From contig NZ_CP041614.1 in the NCBI RefSeq assembly GCF_007197555.1, positions 62,001 to 126,000 on the forward strand: 64,000 bases of DNA. Reading direction: 5' to 3'. A program made the position numbers and the translations under genes. How positions within the stretch are numbered: the stretch's first letter is position 1; each line of letters opens with the position of its first letter. This document shows, piece after piece, positions 42,894 to 54,028 of the stretch. The notes under the pieces were generated by a model. That model ran no database searches. It saw only the letters and a program-made list of their open reading frames with translations, and was not told the origin of the DNA. Origin of the DNA: Shewanella psychropiezotolerans. Lineage in GTDB: Bacteria; Pseudomonadota; Gammaproteobacteria; Enterobacterales; Shewanellaceae.

Positions 42894-45647
42894 CTAGTGT
42901 GCCTGTTCCCAATTGTCACCTATTCCAGCTTCCGCAAGCAGTTCGACGTCCAGGCTGACAGCATCGGCCATCAGCTGACAAACCTTCTCTTGCATCTGTT
43001 CAGCCTTATCGCTGTCGACTTCGAACACGAGTTCATCGTGCACTTGCATGATCATATCGATCTCACCCTGAGTCTCGGTAGCGATCCAATGGGCTATGTT
43101 GATCATGGCTTTCTTGATTATATCGGCTGCAGTACCTTGCATCGGTGCATTAATTGCCGCCCGCTCTGCGGCTTGGCGTCTCATGGCATTTCTATCTTTA
43201 ATGGCGGGTAGATAAAGTCGGCGACCGTAGAGGGTCGAGACGTAACCAAGATCTGCGGCTTCGGCACGAGTCTCTTCCATATACTTGAGCACACCCGGGT
43301 AACGTTTAAAGTAAGTATCGATATACTTTTGAGCCTCAGGGCGAGGAATATCTAACTGTTTAGCGAGTCCGAATGCCGACATGCCATAAATGAGTCCGAA
43401 GTTTACCGCTTTGGCGCGACGGCGTTGTTCTGTAGTGACGTCATCGAAGTCTACATCGAATACCTCGGCTGCGGTTGCCCTATGAATATCCTTACCTGCG
43501 GCGAAGGCCGTGAGTAGACCCTTATCTTGAGACAGGTGAGCCATGATACGCAATTCGATTTGTGAGTAATCGGCTGCGAGTACCTTCTTACCTTCTCGTG
43601 CAATGAAGGCGTGACGTATTCTACGGCCCTCTTCGGTACGAATGGGGATGTTTTGCAGGTTGGGCTCACTGGAAGACAGGCGTCCGGTTGCCGCATTGGC
43701 TTGATGGTAACTCGTGTGTACCCGGCCACTCTGAGCATTGACCATGAGGGGTAACTTGTCCGTGTAGGTACTCTTCAGCTTAGCTAAGCTTCTGTGCTGC
43801 AGTATAATCTTAGGTAGCGGGTAATCTAAGGCTAACTCGACTAATACTTCTTCGGCAGTCGAAGGTGCCCCCTTAGGCGTCTTCTTGATAATGGGATAGC
43901 CCAATTTTTCAAAAAATAGTGCCTGAAGCTGCTTAGGTGAACTTAAGTTGAATTTCTCATCCGCGATCTCGAAGGCTTTTTGCTCTAATTCATCTATGGT
44001 TCTGGCGAGCTCTTCACTCTGTTGCCCTAACATCATACTATCGATTAAAACGCCTCCACGTTCAATATCTGACAGTATTTGTATGAGTGGTAGTTCAATA
44101 TCGGTAAATACCGAAGCCAGTTCCGGCTCTTTCTCTAATCTTGGCCATAAGTGCTGGTGTAATCTAAGGGTAATGTCGGCGTCTTCGGCAGCGTAGGGAG
44201 CGGCGGTTTCCAGGTCGATCTGATTGAAGGTGAGCTGTTTGACACCTTTGCCTGCGATCTCTTCGAAGCTGATATTCTTGTGACCCAGATATTTAAGTGC
44301 CAAATCATCCATGTTGTGCTTAGTTGCGACTGAATTGAACACGTAAGACTCGAGCATAGTATCGAAGGCTATACCTTGTAGCTTAATGCCCACATTAGCA
44401 AAAATACTGATGTCGTATTTAAGGTTTTGGCCTACTTTTTTAAGCTCGGAATTTTCAAGCAAAGGTTTGAGTTTTGCTAAGGCTTCAGCCTGATCCAGTT
44501 GCTCTGGTGCATCTAAATAATCGTGGCCTAGCGGAAGGTAGGCAGCCTTACCCACTTCAATCGCGAAGGATATACCGACTAACTTGGCCTCCATATAGTT
44601 GAGACTGGTCGTCTCTGTATCTATGGCGATGAGCTCTGCATTCGCGAGTTTATCTATCCAGAGATCTAACTCTTCATGGGTGTATATAGTGGTGTATTCG
44701 GTCTGAATATCTTGCCTGGTTACCTCTTCATCGGCTGCTGTCTCGCCTTTACCCGAGCCCGTCTTATTATCGAGTACTTCGGCTAACCAACGCTTGAACT
44801 CCATTTCACCGAAACATTTTATCAATTCATCCCGGTCTGCCGGCTTGATAGTGAGCTCTTGCCAGTCTTGTTCGAGCTCAACATCTAACTTAATCGTCGC
44901 CAGTTCATAGGATAGCTTGAGTATATCCCTGTGTTCGGCCAGTTTAGCTGGCATGGTCTTAGCGCCTCTGAAGCCGAGTTCCGGCATCTTCTCCGGAGCG
45001 GCAAGAATCTTATCTATGCAGCCGGCACCGGTTAGCATGGCTACGGCAGTTTTCTCGCCTACACCAGGAAGCCCGGGAATATTATCGGCTTTGTCACCCT
45101 GTAGGGCTAATAAGTCGATAATGAGCTCGGGTCCGACACCAAATTTTTCGGTGACTTCGTCCGGCCCCATGATGGTATTGGTCATGGTGTTGATCAGGGT
45201 GACATTCTCATCGACAAGCTGGGCCATATCCTTATCGCCGGTGCTGATAAGCACGGCTCTACCCTCTTTACTCGCTTGGGTAGAGATAGTCCCGATAACA
45301 TCGTCGGCCTCGACTCCGGAAATACATACCAGAGGGAGTCCCATAGCGCGTATAATTCTATGAAGAGGCTCTATCTGAGTGCGAAGATCATCTGGCATAG
45401 GCGGCCTTTGGGCCTTGTAATCTTCATACATGTCGTTACGGAACGTTTTACCTTTCGCATCGAAAATTACCGCCATCTGAGTCGGTTCATACTGCTTGAG
45501 AAGGCTACGTAACATGTTAATTACGCCATAAACAGCGCCGGTGGCTTCACCCTTAGAGTTGGTAAGATGTGGTGGTGCATAATAGGCACGATAAAGGTAG
45601 GAGGAGCCATCTACTAGAACTAACGGATTTTCGGCAATTTTAGGCAT
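42894..45647 (-). CDS. polA: DNA polymerase I
   Basis: 917 residues with all three domains. The N-terminal 5' nuclease opens [16 protein letters not shown] and has [10 protein letters not shown]. The 3'-5' exonuclease begins near residue 330 with [20 protein letters not shown], the DTET active motif intact. The polymerase has [40 protein letters not shown] and [16 protein letters not shown]. The enzyme fills gaps and removes RNA primers. It is a single-gene unit with its own terminator. Confidence 0.98.
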   Translation of the reverse strand: MPKIAENPLVLVDGSSYLYRAYYAPPHLTNSKGEATGAVYGVINMLRSLLKQYEPTQMAVIFDAKGKTFRNDMYEDYKAQRPPMPDDLRTQIEPLHRIIRAMGLPLVCISGVEADDVIGTISTQASKEGRAVLISTGDKDMAQLVDENVTLINTMTNTIMGPDEVTEKFGVGPELIIDLLALQGDKADNIPGLPGVGEKTAVAMLTGAGCIDKILAAPEKMPELGFRGAKTMPAKLAEHRDILKLSYELATIKLDVELEQDWQELTIKPADRDELIKCFGEMEFKRWLAEVLDNKTGSGKGETAADEEVTRQDIQTEYTTIYTHEELDLWIDKLANAELIAIDTETTSLNYMEAKLVGISFAIEVGKAAYLPLGHDYLDAPEQLDQAEALAKLKPLLENSELKKVGQNLKYDISIFANVGIKLQGIAFDTMLESYVFNSVATKHNMDDLALKYLGHKNISFEEIAGKGVKQLTFNQIDLETAAPYAAEDADITLRLHQHLWPRLEKEPELASVFTDIELPLIQILSDIERGGVLIDSMMLGQQSEELARTIDELEQKAFEIADEKFNLSSPKQLQALFFEKLGYPIIKKTPKGAPSTAEEVLVELALDYPLPKIILQHRSLAKLKSTYTDKLPLMVNAQSGRVHTSYHQANAATGRLSSSEPNLQNIPIRTEEGRRIRHAFIAREGKKVLAADYSQIELRIMAHLSQDKGLLTAFAAGKDIHRATAAEVFDVDFDDVTTEQRRRAKAVNFGLIYGMSAFGLAKQLDIPRPEAQKYIDTYFKRYPGVLKYMEETRAEAADLGYVSTLYGRRLYLPAIKDRNAMRRQAAERAAINAPMQGTAADIIKKAMINIAHWIATETQGEIDMIMQVHDELVFEVDSDKAEQMQEKVCQLMADAVSLDVELLAEAGIGDNWEQAH

Positions 45648-46071
45648 AATTTAGGTTTCGATTTAGGTTTCGAGAGCGGCGAATGACTCTGATTTTGAGT
45701 GCATTTTTGATAGTGATGCTAGCATGCCACAGAAGGGGAATTTCAGCCACGTCAAATAACGCACAGCCTGTGGATAAGTCTGTGAATTAAACTTTTGATT
45801 CGTTGTGGAACTGGGTTATACGGTAGAAGTGATATGGTTGTAACTTATTGATTGTAAGGTGAAACTAAAAAAAGTGTGAACTAGACATTAGTTTCTTGAA
45901 AATCATCCTAATTTGTGGACTTAATTATTCCCCTGTCTTTCCAGACTCAATTATTGGTTAAATATTCAGCGCCCGGTAAAGTCGATGCACTAACTTAGCA
46001 CGAAAAACAATCGGATCAAGGGCTTTGTTGTGATCTTGTTAAAATAAAAAGATATATGGAGATTAGTTTTA
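45648..46071. other. Intergenic region between polA and elbB
   Basis: 424 bases between divergent genes. I see no gene, repeat or clear hairpin. A ribosome binding site (TGGAGA, 46055-46060) precedes elbB. Promoters for both genes must lie here but none is clear enough to mark. Confidence 0.5.
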
Positions 46072-46725
46072 ATGAACAAAATAGCAGTCTTATTGAGTGG
46101 TTCGGGTGTATTCGATGGTAGTGAGATACATGAATCGGTTTTAGCTATGTTAGCGCTTTCAAAGCTGGGCGTGGATTACCAGTGTTTTGCGCCCAATATT
46201 TTACAGATGCATGTGGTTAATCATTTCTCTGGAGAGGTGGAATCGAACCAAATCAGAAATGTTTTAGTTGAATCGGCTCGTATTGCCAGAGGTGAAATAA
46301 AGGTGACCGAAGAGCTTGAACTCAATGAGTTTGATGCTTTGATCATTCCTGGTGGTTTCGGGGCCGCGAAAAATTTATGCAATTTTGCCACTAATGGTAG
46401 TGATTGCGTTATTGCGCCGGAAATCATAAGTTTTATCGGCCAGTTTGCCACTAGTAACAAGCCTGTTGGCTTTATCTGTATTGCACCGATAATGATCCCT
46501 CTTTTATATGGCGAAGGTGCCATAGGCACTATAGGTTATGACAGCGAGACTGCACAAGCTTTCAACTTGATGGGGGGACAGCATCAGGAGGCCGCAGTTC
46601 AGGACATCATAGTCGATGAGATAAACAAGGTGGTGAGTACCCCTGCCTATATGCTGGCGGGTAATATCGCCGAAGCGAGCCTTGGTATCGAGAAGCTAGT
46701 GAAGAAAGTGGTTGAGATGGTATAA
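46072..46725 (+). CDS. elbB: Isoprenoid-biosynthesis-associated glyoxalase ElbB
   Basis: 217 residues of the DJ-1/PfpI fold. The family opening IAVLLSGSGVFDGSEIHESV, the middle FDALIIPGGFGAAKNLCNFA, the nucleophile elbow PVGFICIAPIMIPL (catalytic Cys) and VSTPAYMLAGNIAEASLGIE are ElbB features. It is described as a glyoxalase with a proposed link to isoprenoid synthesis. It is a single-gene unit convergent with glpG. Confidence 0.92.
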   Translation: MNKIAVLLSGSGVFDGSEIHESVLAMLALSKLGVDYQCFAPNILQMHVVNHFSGEVESNQIRNVLVESARIARGEIKVTEELELNEFDALIIPGGFGAAKNLCNFATNGSDCVIAPEIISFIGQFATSNKPVGFICIAPIMIPLLYGEGAIGTIGYDSETAQAFNLMGGQHQEAAVQDIIVDEINKVVSTPAYMLAGNIAEASLGIEKLVKKVVEMV

Positions 46726-46731
46726 GGTTCT

Positions 46732-46759
46732 AGATCCTAGGGCTTAGAACCTAGGATCT
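46732..46759. terminator. Inverted repeat between convergent elbB and glpG
   Basis: A 9-bp perfect stem (AGATCCTAG with CTAGGATCT, 10-base loop) fills the 35-base gap between the two stops. There is no T run on either side, so it is at best a weak bidirectional terminator. Confidence 0.4.
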
Positions 46760-46760
46760 G

Positions 46761-47600
46761 CTATCCCTTAATTCTTTTACTATCAATAAATCCTTGTGCA
46801 AGTCCGACGAGTAATCCGCCTATGTGAGCACCATTGGCGATAGAGAGTCCGAACATATCGGTGAAGCCAAACACTAACCAGACTAACATGAAGCCAATGT
46901 AGGCAGGCGGCAGGCCAATGCCTAATTCGGGGCGTTTAGTGCCCATGATCCAGGTGTAACCGACGACGGCATAAACTACACCGGATAGGCCACCGAAGTT
47001 TGGTCCACCGACGAAGTACTGGACTATATTAGGTAAAGTCCCCGCAACTATCAGTAAGGTGAGTAACGGAATCAGGCCTAATTTATTCTCTATTTTTCCT
47101 CCCAGAGACCACCACCAAAGCAAATTGAAAATAATATGCAGGGCGGAGAAGTGCAGTAGACTTGGGGTGAACACTCGCCAAAATTCACTTAGGCTAGAGC
47201 CAGGCACGGCATTAAAAAATGACAGGTGTTGGTATATTGGCTCGGCAAAGCCCAGATTAAACCCCGCAAACACTAAGATGCAGATGAAGATAATACCTAA
47301 GGTTAACGGACCTGCGCCGGTAATAAACTGTGTGACGAGTTGCAGAGAGGGGGAGCCGTAGTCTAGTTTAAGCTTGCTATCACCATTATCCCAAGAAGCC
47401 TGTAGATACTTAGGGTCGTGAGGGTTGTGGGTAAAGCGTTCAAATTCCTGTCTGGCACGAATACTATGATGGTCGTTGAGGACACAGATACTGACGCCCT
47501 GTTCGGCAGGCAAAATTTTACACTCAATCTTCTCGCCTTTAAGGTAATCGATTAGCGCTAGAGCCGCTCGTTCGTTGGGGAGCCTACCTATTTCAATCAT
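46761..47600 (-). CDS. glpG: Rhomboid intramembrane protease GlpG
   Basis: 279 residues with an N-terminal cytoplasmic domain and six membrane helices. The catalytic serine lies in FGGLSGVVYAVVGYTW (GxSG) and the histidine in ANGAHIGGLLVGLAQG; the loop with WRVFTPSLLHFSALHIIFNL carries the His/Asn oxyanion residues. It cuts membrane proteins inside the bilayer. It follows glpE by 26 bases as in E. coli glpEG. Confidence 0.95.
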   Translation of the reverse strand: MIEIGRLPNERAALALIDYLKGEKIECKILPAEQGVSICVLNDHHSIRARQEFERFTHNPHDPKYLQASWDNGDSKLKLDYGSPSLQLVTQFITGAGPLTLGIIFICILVFAGFNLGFAEPIYQHLSFFNAVPGSSLSEFWRVFTPSLLHFSALHIIFNLLWWWSLGGKIENKLGLIPLLTLLIVAGTLPNIVQYFVGGPNFGGLSGVVYAVVGYTWIMGTKRPELGIGLPPAYIGFMLVWLVFGFTDMFGLSIANGAHIGGLLVGLAQGFIDSKRIKG

Positions 47601-47626
47601 AGAGTGTCCTTAAGGAACTGATCTGT

Positions 47627-47935
47627 TTATGCGTGTGCTTGGTGCCAAGCTTGGTAGCCACCATCTAGGCTATAGACATCATCGAATCCCTGCTCGACTA
47701 AATATTGTGCTGCGCCCTGGCTGCTGATGCCATGATAACAGACAACAATAAGAGGTTGATCCATATCGGCCTCTGCTACAAAACTCGCAAGATTTTCGTT
47801 ATTGAGGTTGATTGCGCCTTCCACATGACCAGATGCAAAGCTGGCTGCGTCGCGAATATCAACGATCTGAATATCTGAGTGACTCTCTGAGAGTTGAATT
47901 AATTGATTGACGCTAAAATGTTGAAAGTTAGACAT
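47627..47935 (-). CDS. glpE: Thiosulfate sulfurtransferase GlpE (rhodanese)
   Basis: 102 residues, a single rhodanese domain. The active-site loop CYHGISS (Cys66) follows PLIVV, and the N-terminal IVDIRDAASFASGHVEGAIN is the rhodanese CH2A-type motif. It moves sulfur from thiosulfate to cyanide or thioredoxin in vitro. It is paired with glpG. Confidence 0.94.
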   Translation of the reverse strand: MSNFQHFSVNQLIQLSESHSDIQIVDIRDAASFASGHVEGAINLNNENLASFVAEADMDQPLIVVCYHGISSQGAAQYLVEQGFDDVYSLDGGYQAWHQAHA

Positions 47936-48030
47936 AGAACCTTACTGCAAAAAATGAGGGTATAGATTAATTGTGCGATAAGGGGCCGTAATAGTACAGC
48001 CCCTTAATATAGCATTCACAACGATAAAGG

Positions 48031-49056
48031 TTAATCCCAGCTGAGGATAACTTTGCCCGATTGACCCGAACGCATGGCGTCGAAGCCTTGCTGGAAATCA
48101 TCGATCTTGTAGTGATGGGTAATGATAGGTGAGATATCCAGACCCGATTGGATCAGACTCGCCATCTTGTACCAGGTTTCAAACATTTCACGGCCATAGA
48201 TGCCTTTAATTATCAATCCCTTAAAGATAATCTTGCTCCAGTCGATGGCCATCTCATCGCCAGGAATACCTAGCATGGCGATTTTACCGCCGTGATTCAT
48301 GGTCTCTAGCATAGAGTGGAATGCACTTGGTACTCCAGACATCTCTAGTCCGACATCGAAGCCTTCTGTCATGCCGAGCTCAGTCATGACATCTTCCAGC
48401 TTCTCTTTAGCAACATTAACCGTACGAGTTGCACCCATCTTCTTAGCCAGTTCGAGTCTGTATTCGTTGACATCGGTGATCACAACATGGCGAGCACCAA
48501 CATGACGGCATACTGCGGCGGCCATGATACCTATGGGGCCAGCTCCGGTGATCAATACATCTTCACCGACCAGGTCAAATGATAGCGCGGTATGAACGGC
48601 ATTACCGAAAGGATCGAAGATAGCGGCGAGATCGTCTGAGATATCATCGGGGATTTTAAACGCATTAAACGCCGGAATAACCAAATACTCCGCGAAAGCA
48701 CCGTCACGATTTACACCAACACCTGAGGTGTTTCGGCATAGGTGAGTTCGGCCTGCACGACAGTTACGACAGTGGCCACAGGTAATGTGTCCTTCACCAG
48801 AGACTCGATCGCCAATGGTAAAGCCACGGACTTCCTGGCCTATGTCGACAATTTCACCCACATATTCATGGCCGACAACCATAGGTACCGGAATCGTATT
48901 TTGCGACCAGGTATCCCAGTTATAGATATGTACGTCGGTACCGCAGATGGCTGTCTTGCGGATCTTGATCAAGAGATCGTTATGCCCTAGCTCTGGCTTA
49001 GGTGCTTCGACCATCCAGATACCTTGTTCAGGCTTTAACTTGCTTAATGCTTTCAT
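48031..49056 (-). CDS. tdh: L-threonine 3-dehydrogenase
   Basis: 341 residues, medium-chain zinc dehydrogenase. The catalytic Cys38 lies in [13 protein letters not shown]; the structural zinc Cys cluster is [15 protein letters not shown]; the NAD-binding [18 protein letters not shown] follows. It oxidises threonine to 2-amino-3-ketobutyrate, which Kbl splits to glycine and acetyl-CoA. Its start is directly after the kbl stop with no gap. Confidence 0.97.
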   Translation of the reverse strand: MKALSKLKPEQGIWMVEAPKPELGHNDLLIKIRKTAICGTDVHIYNWDTWSQNTIPVPMVVGHEYVGEIVDIGQEVRGFTIGDRVSGEGHITCGHCRNCRAGRTHLCRNTSGVGVNRDGAFAEYLVIPAFNAFKIPDDISDDLAAIFDPFGNAVHTALSFDLVGEDVLITGAGPIGIMAAAVCRHVGARHVVITDVNEYRLELAKKMGATRTVNVAKEKLEDVMTELGMTEGFDVGLEMSGVPSAFHSMLETMNHGGKIAMLGIPGDEMAIDWSKIIFKGLIIKGIYGREMFETWYKMASLIQSGLDISPIITHHYKIDDFQQGFDAMRSGQSGKVILSWD

Positions 49057-50250
49057 TTAAATAATGCCCATCTCTTTGGCGATGCGAATAAATGACTCGA
49101 TAGCTTTATCCAGCTGCTCTTTAGTATGAGCGGCAGACATCTGAGTGCGGATACGCGCCTGTCCCTTAGGGACAACAGGGAAAGAGAAACCAACCACATA
49201 GATGTGCTCTTCGAGTAGACGATTAGCGAAGTCACCAGCCAGTTTTGCATCGCCAATCATCACAGGAATGATTGCGTGATCGGCGCCACCTAAGGTAAAG
49301 CCTGCTTCGGTCATTTTTTCACGGAAGTAGCGGCTGTTTTCCCAGACGGCTTCACGCAGTGCCTGTCCTGTTTTTAGCATCTCCAGCACATGGATGGAGG
49401 CCGTGACAATCGAAGGTGCTAAAGAGTTAGAGAATAGGTAAGGGCGTGAACGCTGACGTAGCCAGTCAACGACCTCTTTCTTGGCCGCGGTGAATCCACC
49501 CGAGGCTCCACCTAATGCCTTACCTAAAGTTCCCGTGATGATGTCGACACGATCCATCACTTCACAATATTCGTGAGTACCTCGGCCATTTTGACCGATA
49601 AAGCCTACTGCGTGAGAGTCGTCGACCATGACTAGTGCGCCATATTGGTCGGCAAGATCACACACGCCTTTAAGGTTAGCGATAACACCGTCCATAGAGA
49701 ACACGCCATCGGTGGCGATCAAAATGTTACGTGCGCCAGCTTCTTTGGCTGCTTTAAGTTGCTCTTCGAGGGCGGCCATGTCGTTGTTGGCGTAACGGAA
49801 ACGTTTCGCCTTACAAAGACGAACACCATCGATAATAGATGCATGGTTTAGGGCGTCAGAGATAATGGCATCTTCCGCGCTAAGCAAGGTTTCAAACAGA
49901 CCTGCATTTGCATCGAAACAAGATGAATAAAGAATAGTGTCTTCCATGCCGAGGAATTCACTGAGGCTAGCCTCAAGTTGCTTGTGTATGTCTTGGGTGC
50001 CGCAGATAAATCTGACCGAAGCCATGCCGAAACCATGATTGTTTAAGCCGTCTTTCGCCGCCTTGATGAGTTCAGGATGATTCGCTAAACCAAGGTAGTT
50101 ATTTGCACAGAAGTTCATGACTTCTGCGTCATTAACCCGGATTTCGGTCTGCTGAGGAGAGACAATTATGCGCTCGCTCTTATATAAGCCTTCGGCTTTC
50201 ACTTCAGCAAGTTGTTGATTGAGCTGGTCGTAGAATGAGGTCGTTGCCAC
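49057..50250 (-). CDS. kbl: 2-amino-3-ketobutyrate CoA ligase (glycine C-acetyltransferase)
   Basis: 397 residues, alpha-oxoamine synthase family, PLP enzyme. The cofactor lysine is in [40 protein letters not shown] is the preceding conserved strand; [15 protein letters not shown] is near the N-terminus. First gene of kbl-tdh. Confidence 0.97.
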   Translation of the reverse strand: MATTSFYDQLNQQLAEVKAEGLYKSERIIVSPQQTEIRVNDAEVMNFCANNYLGLANHPELIKAAKDGLNNHGFGMASVRFICGTQDIHKQLEASLSEFLGMEDTILYSSCFDANAGLFETLLSAEDAIISDALNHASIIDGVRLCKAKRFRYANNDMAALEEQLKAAKEAGARNILIATDGVFSMDGVIANLKGVCDLADQYGALVMVDDSHAVGFIGQNGRGTHEYCEVMDRVDIITGTLGKALGGASGGFTAAKKEVVDWLRQRSRPYLFSNSLAPSIVTASIHVLEMLKTGQALREAVWENSRYFREKMTEAGFTLGGADHAIIPVMIGDAKLAGDFANRLLEEHIYVVGFSFPVVPKGQARIRTQMSAAHTKEQLDKAIESFIRIAKEMGII

Positions 50251-50551
50251 CTGAATTCTCCTTAATTAGCATTATTTTGAGTATTGGAGTGGCGGCATTT
50301 TAACCTTAAAGCCGCTCGCCCTACAGCCTTTTTTTTACCAGTGATAGCAAGATGAATTAGATTAGGCCTAGTGATGTTTTCACATCAATAAAACTAATCC
50401 GTAACAAGTAGGCAAGTTCAGTTTGATTTATTAATATAAGCCTTGATTGTAGAAGGAATTTTAAAGTTTTGATGGTCTTATTGTGATTAACATTCGAGGA
50501 GGAATATCGCCAACATCTAGCCGGCGATATTTGCCTTATTACCGATTGGCC
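50251..50551. other. Intergenic region upstream of kbl
   Basis: About 300 bases holding the kbl promoter region (minus strand) and, at 50503-50531, a 9-bp inverted repeat AATATCGCC/GGCGATATT that lies 21 bases beyond the TetR gene stop. It lacks a good T run and could be a weak terminator. Nothing else was seen. Confidence 0.45.
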
Positions 50552-51208
50552 TTAGGCTGGTTCTTCGAGCGGGGCCGCGGCTAATTCTTGATAATGCTGC
50601 TCGAGTCTGACAAATGTCGCGTGGGAATTTGGCGTCGAATATGCCTTAGACAACATCAAGATCCTCAGCAGCCCTTCATAGAGGGATGATTTAGTGATCT
50701 TGGTATCCGGGGAGTGGGTCTGCTTATAGCTGATCCAGAAGCAGACAATCATTCTGATGGTTTCTGCCAGAGGGGGGATCTCATCTTGCTCGATAGCGAT
50801 CACACCATCTTGCTCGAGTTTACTCAGGACATGGCTGCAACGGGTGAGTACTTGTTGCTGCACCTGTAAATATTGTCTCTTAAGCTCATCATCACGGCTC
50901 AATATATCTGTGAGGTTGGCATACATAAACCTGAACTCCCACATGGCATAGAAGATGGCATCGAAGTAGCCTATCAAGAGATCGATAGTGACGGGTTTGC
51001 CTTCATAGGGCTGAAAACTGGTCTCAAGGTGGCTCTCGTAAAGGGAGAAGATAGAGCGAATAATGTCCTCTTTATTACGGAAATGGTAATAGAGGTTACC
51101 CGGGCTAATACCTAAGTGCGCGGCGATATGATTGGTGGTGATAGTCCTTTCACCATGCTCGTTAAACAGCTCCAGGCTGGCATGTATAATTTTATCGCGG
51201 GTTTTCAT
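50552..51208 (-). CDS. TetR family transcriptional regulator
   Basis: 218 residues with an N-terminal TetR helix-turn-helix (TRDKIIHASLELFNEHGERT, then TNHIAAHLGISPGNLYYHFR, NKEDIIRSIF). The C-terminal ligand domain is not recognised and ends with a short Ala/Glu/Pro tail. It is divergent from waaA with a 312-base gap. The regulated genes are unknown; the neighbour waaA or kbl-tdh are guesses only. Confidence 0.9.
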   Translation of the reverse strand: MKTRDKIIHASLELFNEHGERTITTNHIAAHLGISPGNLYYHFRNKEDIIRSIFSLYESHLETSFQPYEGKPVTIDLLIGYFDAIFYAMWEFRFMYANLTDILSRDDELKRQYLQVQQQVLTRCSHVLSKLEQDGVIAIEQDEIPPLAETIRMIVCFWISYKQTHSPDTKITKSSLYEGLLRILMLSKAYSTPNSHATFVRLEQHYQELAAAPLEEPA

Positions 51209-51520
51209 CTTCGTCCTAATGGCATTTTACTTAATAACTTAGTTGACAAACATACTAGCATTGACGGAATTCATCAGGCAAAACTCATTTGTCAGAGACT
51301 GTAATATTGGTTGCTGCTAGTAGAAGGATATTAGGTGAGATGAAAAGAATCGCTGAACCGACCAGTAATTGTATCGAGATCGCAGGCCATAGAGGATTAA
51401 GTTGTAAGCATCGCGATGCCAGCTTGACCGCTAGCGACTCGCCCCGTGACATTATCTCTGGGTTTAGTGCTGTGATAGCATTGCATATTCAACTGCCAAA
51501 TATTTTAAGTACCTGATCCT
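51209..51520. other. Divergent region between the TetR gene and waaA
   Basis: 312 bases with no supported gene. A consensus -35 box (TTGACA, 51243-51248) is present on the plus strand but no good -10 follows at 17 bases. No clean palindrome marks a TetR operator. Small frames here look random. Confidence 0.45.
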
Positions 51521-52807
51521 ATGAATCGTTTTATCTACTCCGCCTTGCTCTATCTGTTACTGCCGTTATTGGTTATTTATTTAGCCATACGTGCAATGAA
51601 GAGCGCTGACTATCGTGGGCGCTGGGGTGAGAGGTTTGGCCTGACATCACTTAAGCAAAGCGATCTGTTAATTCATTGTGTGTCCATGGGGGAGACATTG
51701 GCGGCGGTGCCCTTGATTAAAGCGATTCAGCAAGCATTTCCCCAGCTGACGATTACTGTGACCACCACTAGCCCTACTGGTTCTGCCGAAGTGGTAAAGG
51801 CCTTTGGTGATAGCGTGCAGCACTGTTACTTACCCTTCGATATCTCTGTCTGTGTCAGGCGTTTTCTCAAACAAGTCGCGCCTAAATCTTGCATCATCAT
51901 GGAGACCGAGCTCTGGCCTAACCTGCTTCATCAGGCATCGAACTCTGGGATTAAGTTGATGTTGGCAAACGCCCGCTTATCTGATAAATCGGCGGAAAAG
52001 TATCGAAAACAAGCAACTCTGACCTTGCCCATGTTACAGAGCCTAGATCGGATAGCGGCTCAATCTAAGCTGGCGGCGGCGCGTTTTATCGATTTAGGCG
52101 TTAAGCCTGAAAATATCAGTGTCTGTGGGAGCCTAAAGTTCGATCTCAGTATATCGGCAGATAAAATAGCGCAAGCAAAAGCATTGCGCCTGGCGTGGCA
52201 GAAAGATGATAGTCCTATCTGGGTGGCGGGCAGTGTGCATCCGGGAGAATTTGATGCCATCTTGAATGCTCATCGCCAGGTATTAGCGGATAAGCCCGAT
52301 GCCTTGCTTATCATGGTTCCTCGTCATCCAGAGCAGTTTAATGCCGCCGCAGGTAAGATTGCTGGTGCTGGATTTAATTTAGCTCGTCGCAGTTTAAATG
52401 AGCCGCTACAGCCAAATACTCAAGTACTATTAGGCGATACCATGGGGGAGTTGCTCACCTTCTATGGCGCCGCCGATCAGGCCTTTGTCGGTGGCACCTT
52501 GATCGATAACGGTGGTCATAATCCATTGGAGCCTGCTGCATTGGGGTTACCTGTGTTTGTCGGTCCACAGCATTGGGATTTCGCTGAGATAACGGGTTTA
52601 CTTCAAGATGCCGGGGCATTGAAGGTGATCGCTTCGGATAGTGAGCTTGCAGGTGAATTGCTCAATAAGTTCAATGACCAGTCGGCCTATGAAGCCGCCA
52701 GTGAGGCTGGGCATAAGGTTGTCGCCGCTAATAGAGGCGCACTGAAGCAGCAGTTTGAGCTTGCGAAACAATTGATCGGCTCACAAGAATGGTCCCAAAA
52801 TAAATAG
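51521..52807 (+). CDS. waaA: 3-deoxy-D-manno-octulosonic acid (Kdo) transferase
   Basis: 428 residues with one N-terminal membrane anchor (about 5-24). The N-terminal Glycos_transf_N motif (DYRGRWGERFGL; LIHCVSMGETLAAVPLIKAI) and GT-B C-terminal motifs (VAGSVHPGEFDAI; FVGGTLIDNGGHNPLEPAAL) are clear. WaaA adds Kdo to the lipid A precursor at the inner membrane. It converges with kdkA, the Kdo kinase, which suits a species with a single phosphorylated Kdo. Confidence 0.96.
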   Translation: MNRFIYSALLYLLLPLLVIYLAIRAMKSADYRGRWGERFGLTSLKQSDLLIHCVSMGETLAAVPLIKAIQQAFPQLTITVTTTSPTGSAEVVKAFGDSVQHCYLPFDISVCVRRFLKQVAPKSCIIMETELWPNLLHQASNSGIKLMLANARLSDKSAEKYRKQATLTLPMLQSLDRIAAQSKLAAARFIDLGVKPENISVCGSLKFDLSISADKIAQAKALRLAWQKDDSPIWVAGSVHPGEFDAILNAHRQVLADKPDALLIMVPRHPEQFNAAAGKIAGAGFNLARRSLNEPLQPNTQVLLGDTMGELLTFYGAADQAFVGGTLIDNGGHNPLEPAALGLPVFVGPQHWDFAEITGLLQDAGALKVIASDSELAGELLNKFNDQSAYEAASEAGHKVVAANRGALKQQFELAKQLIGSQEWSQNK

Positions 52808-53163
52808 TTATTTGGTTTTTCGATGGGCTTGTATCAGGCATAAATTCATATAAAAGTTCCAGACCTGCTTCTTCATGCGTAACTGATATAAAGCCTGTTA
52901 ATTGGGATAATGCACCTGATTTGTCAATAGAAGTTCGCAATCGGTAGCGAGTACTGAGTCGTAGTTTGGTTAATCCAGGTGTAGGTACGGCTGTGAGCTT
53001 CGGTTTCAGGGATGAAACTGCAGAGCGCCCAGGGAAGGGTTTACAGCGTCTCACAGAAGCACCTGCACATTTGCCTCGCTGGAGGCGATTAATGCAAGTG
53101 CAGCTTTGGGAGCGTTAGGCTCTGCTAAAGAATTAATGAGCTGATACTAATGAATATTTCGAT
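52808..53163. other. Non-coding gap between waaA and kdkA with a hairpin-rich stretch
   Basis: 356 bases between convergent genes. No supported gene; the longest minus-strand frame lacks recognisable features. A small hairpin (GTTTCA-GGGA-TGAAAC, near 53005-53020) and a GC-richer block (53000-53130) stand out from the AT-rich flanks. This may be a degenerate repeat, but no second copy was found in the window. No T-run terminator for either gene was seen. Confidence 0.4.
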
Positions 53164-53946
53164 CTAAGGTTTCGCATAACCTTTTAATAAGTCCTGCCAG
53201 TTAGATTCGGTGAATGCTAAGGCTGGGAGTTTTCCCTTCTCCTTATTGAACGAGCGCAATAAGCGGTCAAGGTTTGCAGCTTGCCACTTAGTATTAGGCG
53301 CTCGGATCTCCCCTCTGTCGAAATCGATAAGATAGAATTCATCATCTGTGATGAGGATATTTTTGGCGTTGAGATCGGCATGATAGACGCCGCGCTGGTG
53401 GAACTTAGCTATGCAAGTCCCCAGCTGTCGCCACTGCTCGGCCGTCATGACTTCTGTGCTTAGCTTGGCCACCAGATCCTGTGCCCCTGCAACACGCTCG
53501 ATAATGATATCGGCGCGATAGTACAGGCCGCTGCGTTCAACATTGGCGGCGATGGGTCTGGGTACGGCAAAGCCTTCATTAAACAGTAGGGTCAGTAGAG
53601 CCAGCTCTGCCACCGCTCGTGTCTTGTGTAACCCGGTGAACAGGTATTTGTCCTTGCTTAGCTTCTCTATCAGGCCGCCGCGATAGTAATGGCGTAACAC
53701 CCATTCACTGTCTTTATCTACTTGTGTTTCATTCTGAGATGCTTCGAGATCAGGCTTCACAAACCAGGTGATATAGCGTCCCTTAGATGAACCTGTGACG
53801 GCGGATTGTTGCTGCCAAAAACTAACATCGAACCATTCGGTGGTGATCGCTTGTGCGGCGGTAACGCAATATGCGATAGCGCCTTGGCTGGTCTGTTTTA
53901 TCTGCATGGTCATCTTGGGCTGATCTGCTTGAACGTTAGCTGGCAT
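53164..53946 (-). CDS. kdkA: 3-deoxy-D-manno-octulosonic acid kinase
   Basis: 260 residues, a protein-kinase-like fold. The catalytic loop is YHADLNAKNILI and the metal-binding DFD follows (YLIDFDRGEIR). The N-terminal YITWFVKP and RHYYRGGLIEKLSKDKYLFT are KdkA features. It phosphorylates Kdo at position 4. An internal Met at residue 12 is an alternative start. It follows the rfbD gene on the same strand by 82 bases. Confidence 0.93.
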   Translation of the reverse strand: MPANVQADQPKMTMQIKQTSQGAIAYCVTAAQAITTEWFDVSFWQQQSAVTGSSKGRYITWFVKPDLEASQNETQVDKDSEWVLRHYYRGGLIEKLSKDKYLFTGLHKTRAVAELALLTLLFNEGFAVPRPIAANVERSGLYYRADIIIERVAGAQDLVAKLSTEVMTAEQWRQLGTCIAKFHQRGVYHADLNAKNILITDDEFYLIDFDRGEIRAPNTKWQAANLDRLLRSFNKEKGKLPALAFTESNWQDLLKGYAKP

Positions 53947-54028
53947 AGAGTCTGACTTAAGTGATTAAAATTAAAGTGAAGCTTTAGGGCTGAGCTTATT
54001 CTACATCAAGTTGTATGATTCGAAAAAA

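Noticed and set aside
44917-45363. 148-residue frame antisense to polA
   Set aside because: Shadow of a conserved gene, low-complexity Ser/Pro content.
51289-51516. 75-residue plus-strand frame upstream of waaA
   Set aside because: No ribosome binding site, no family features, and it spans the probable promoter region.
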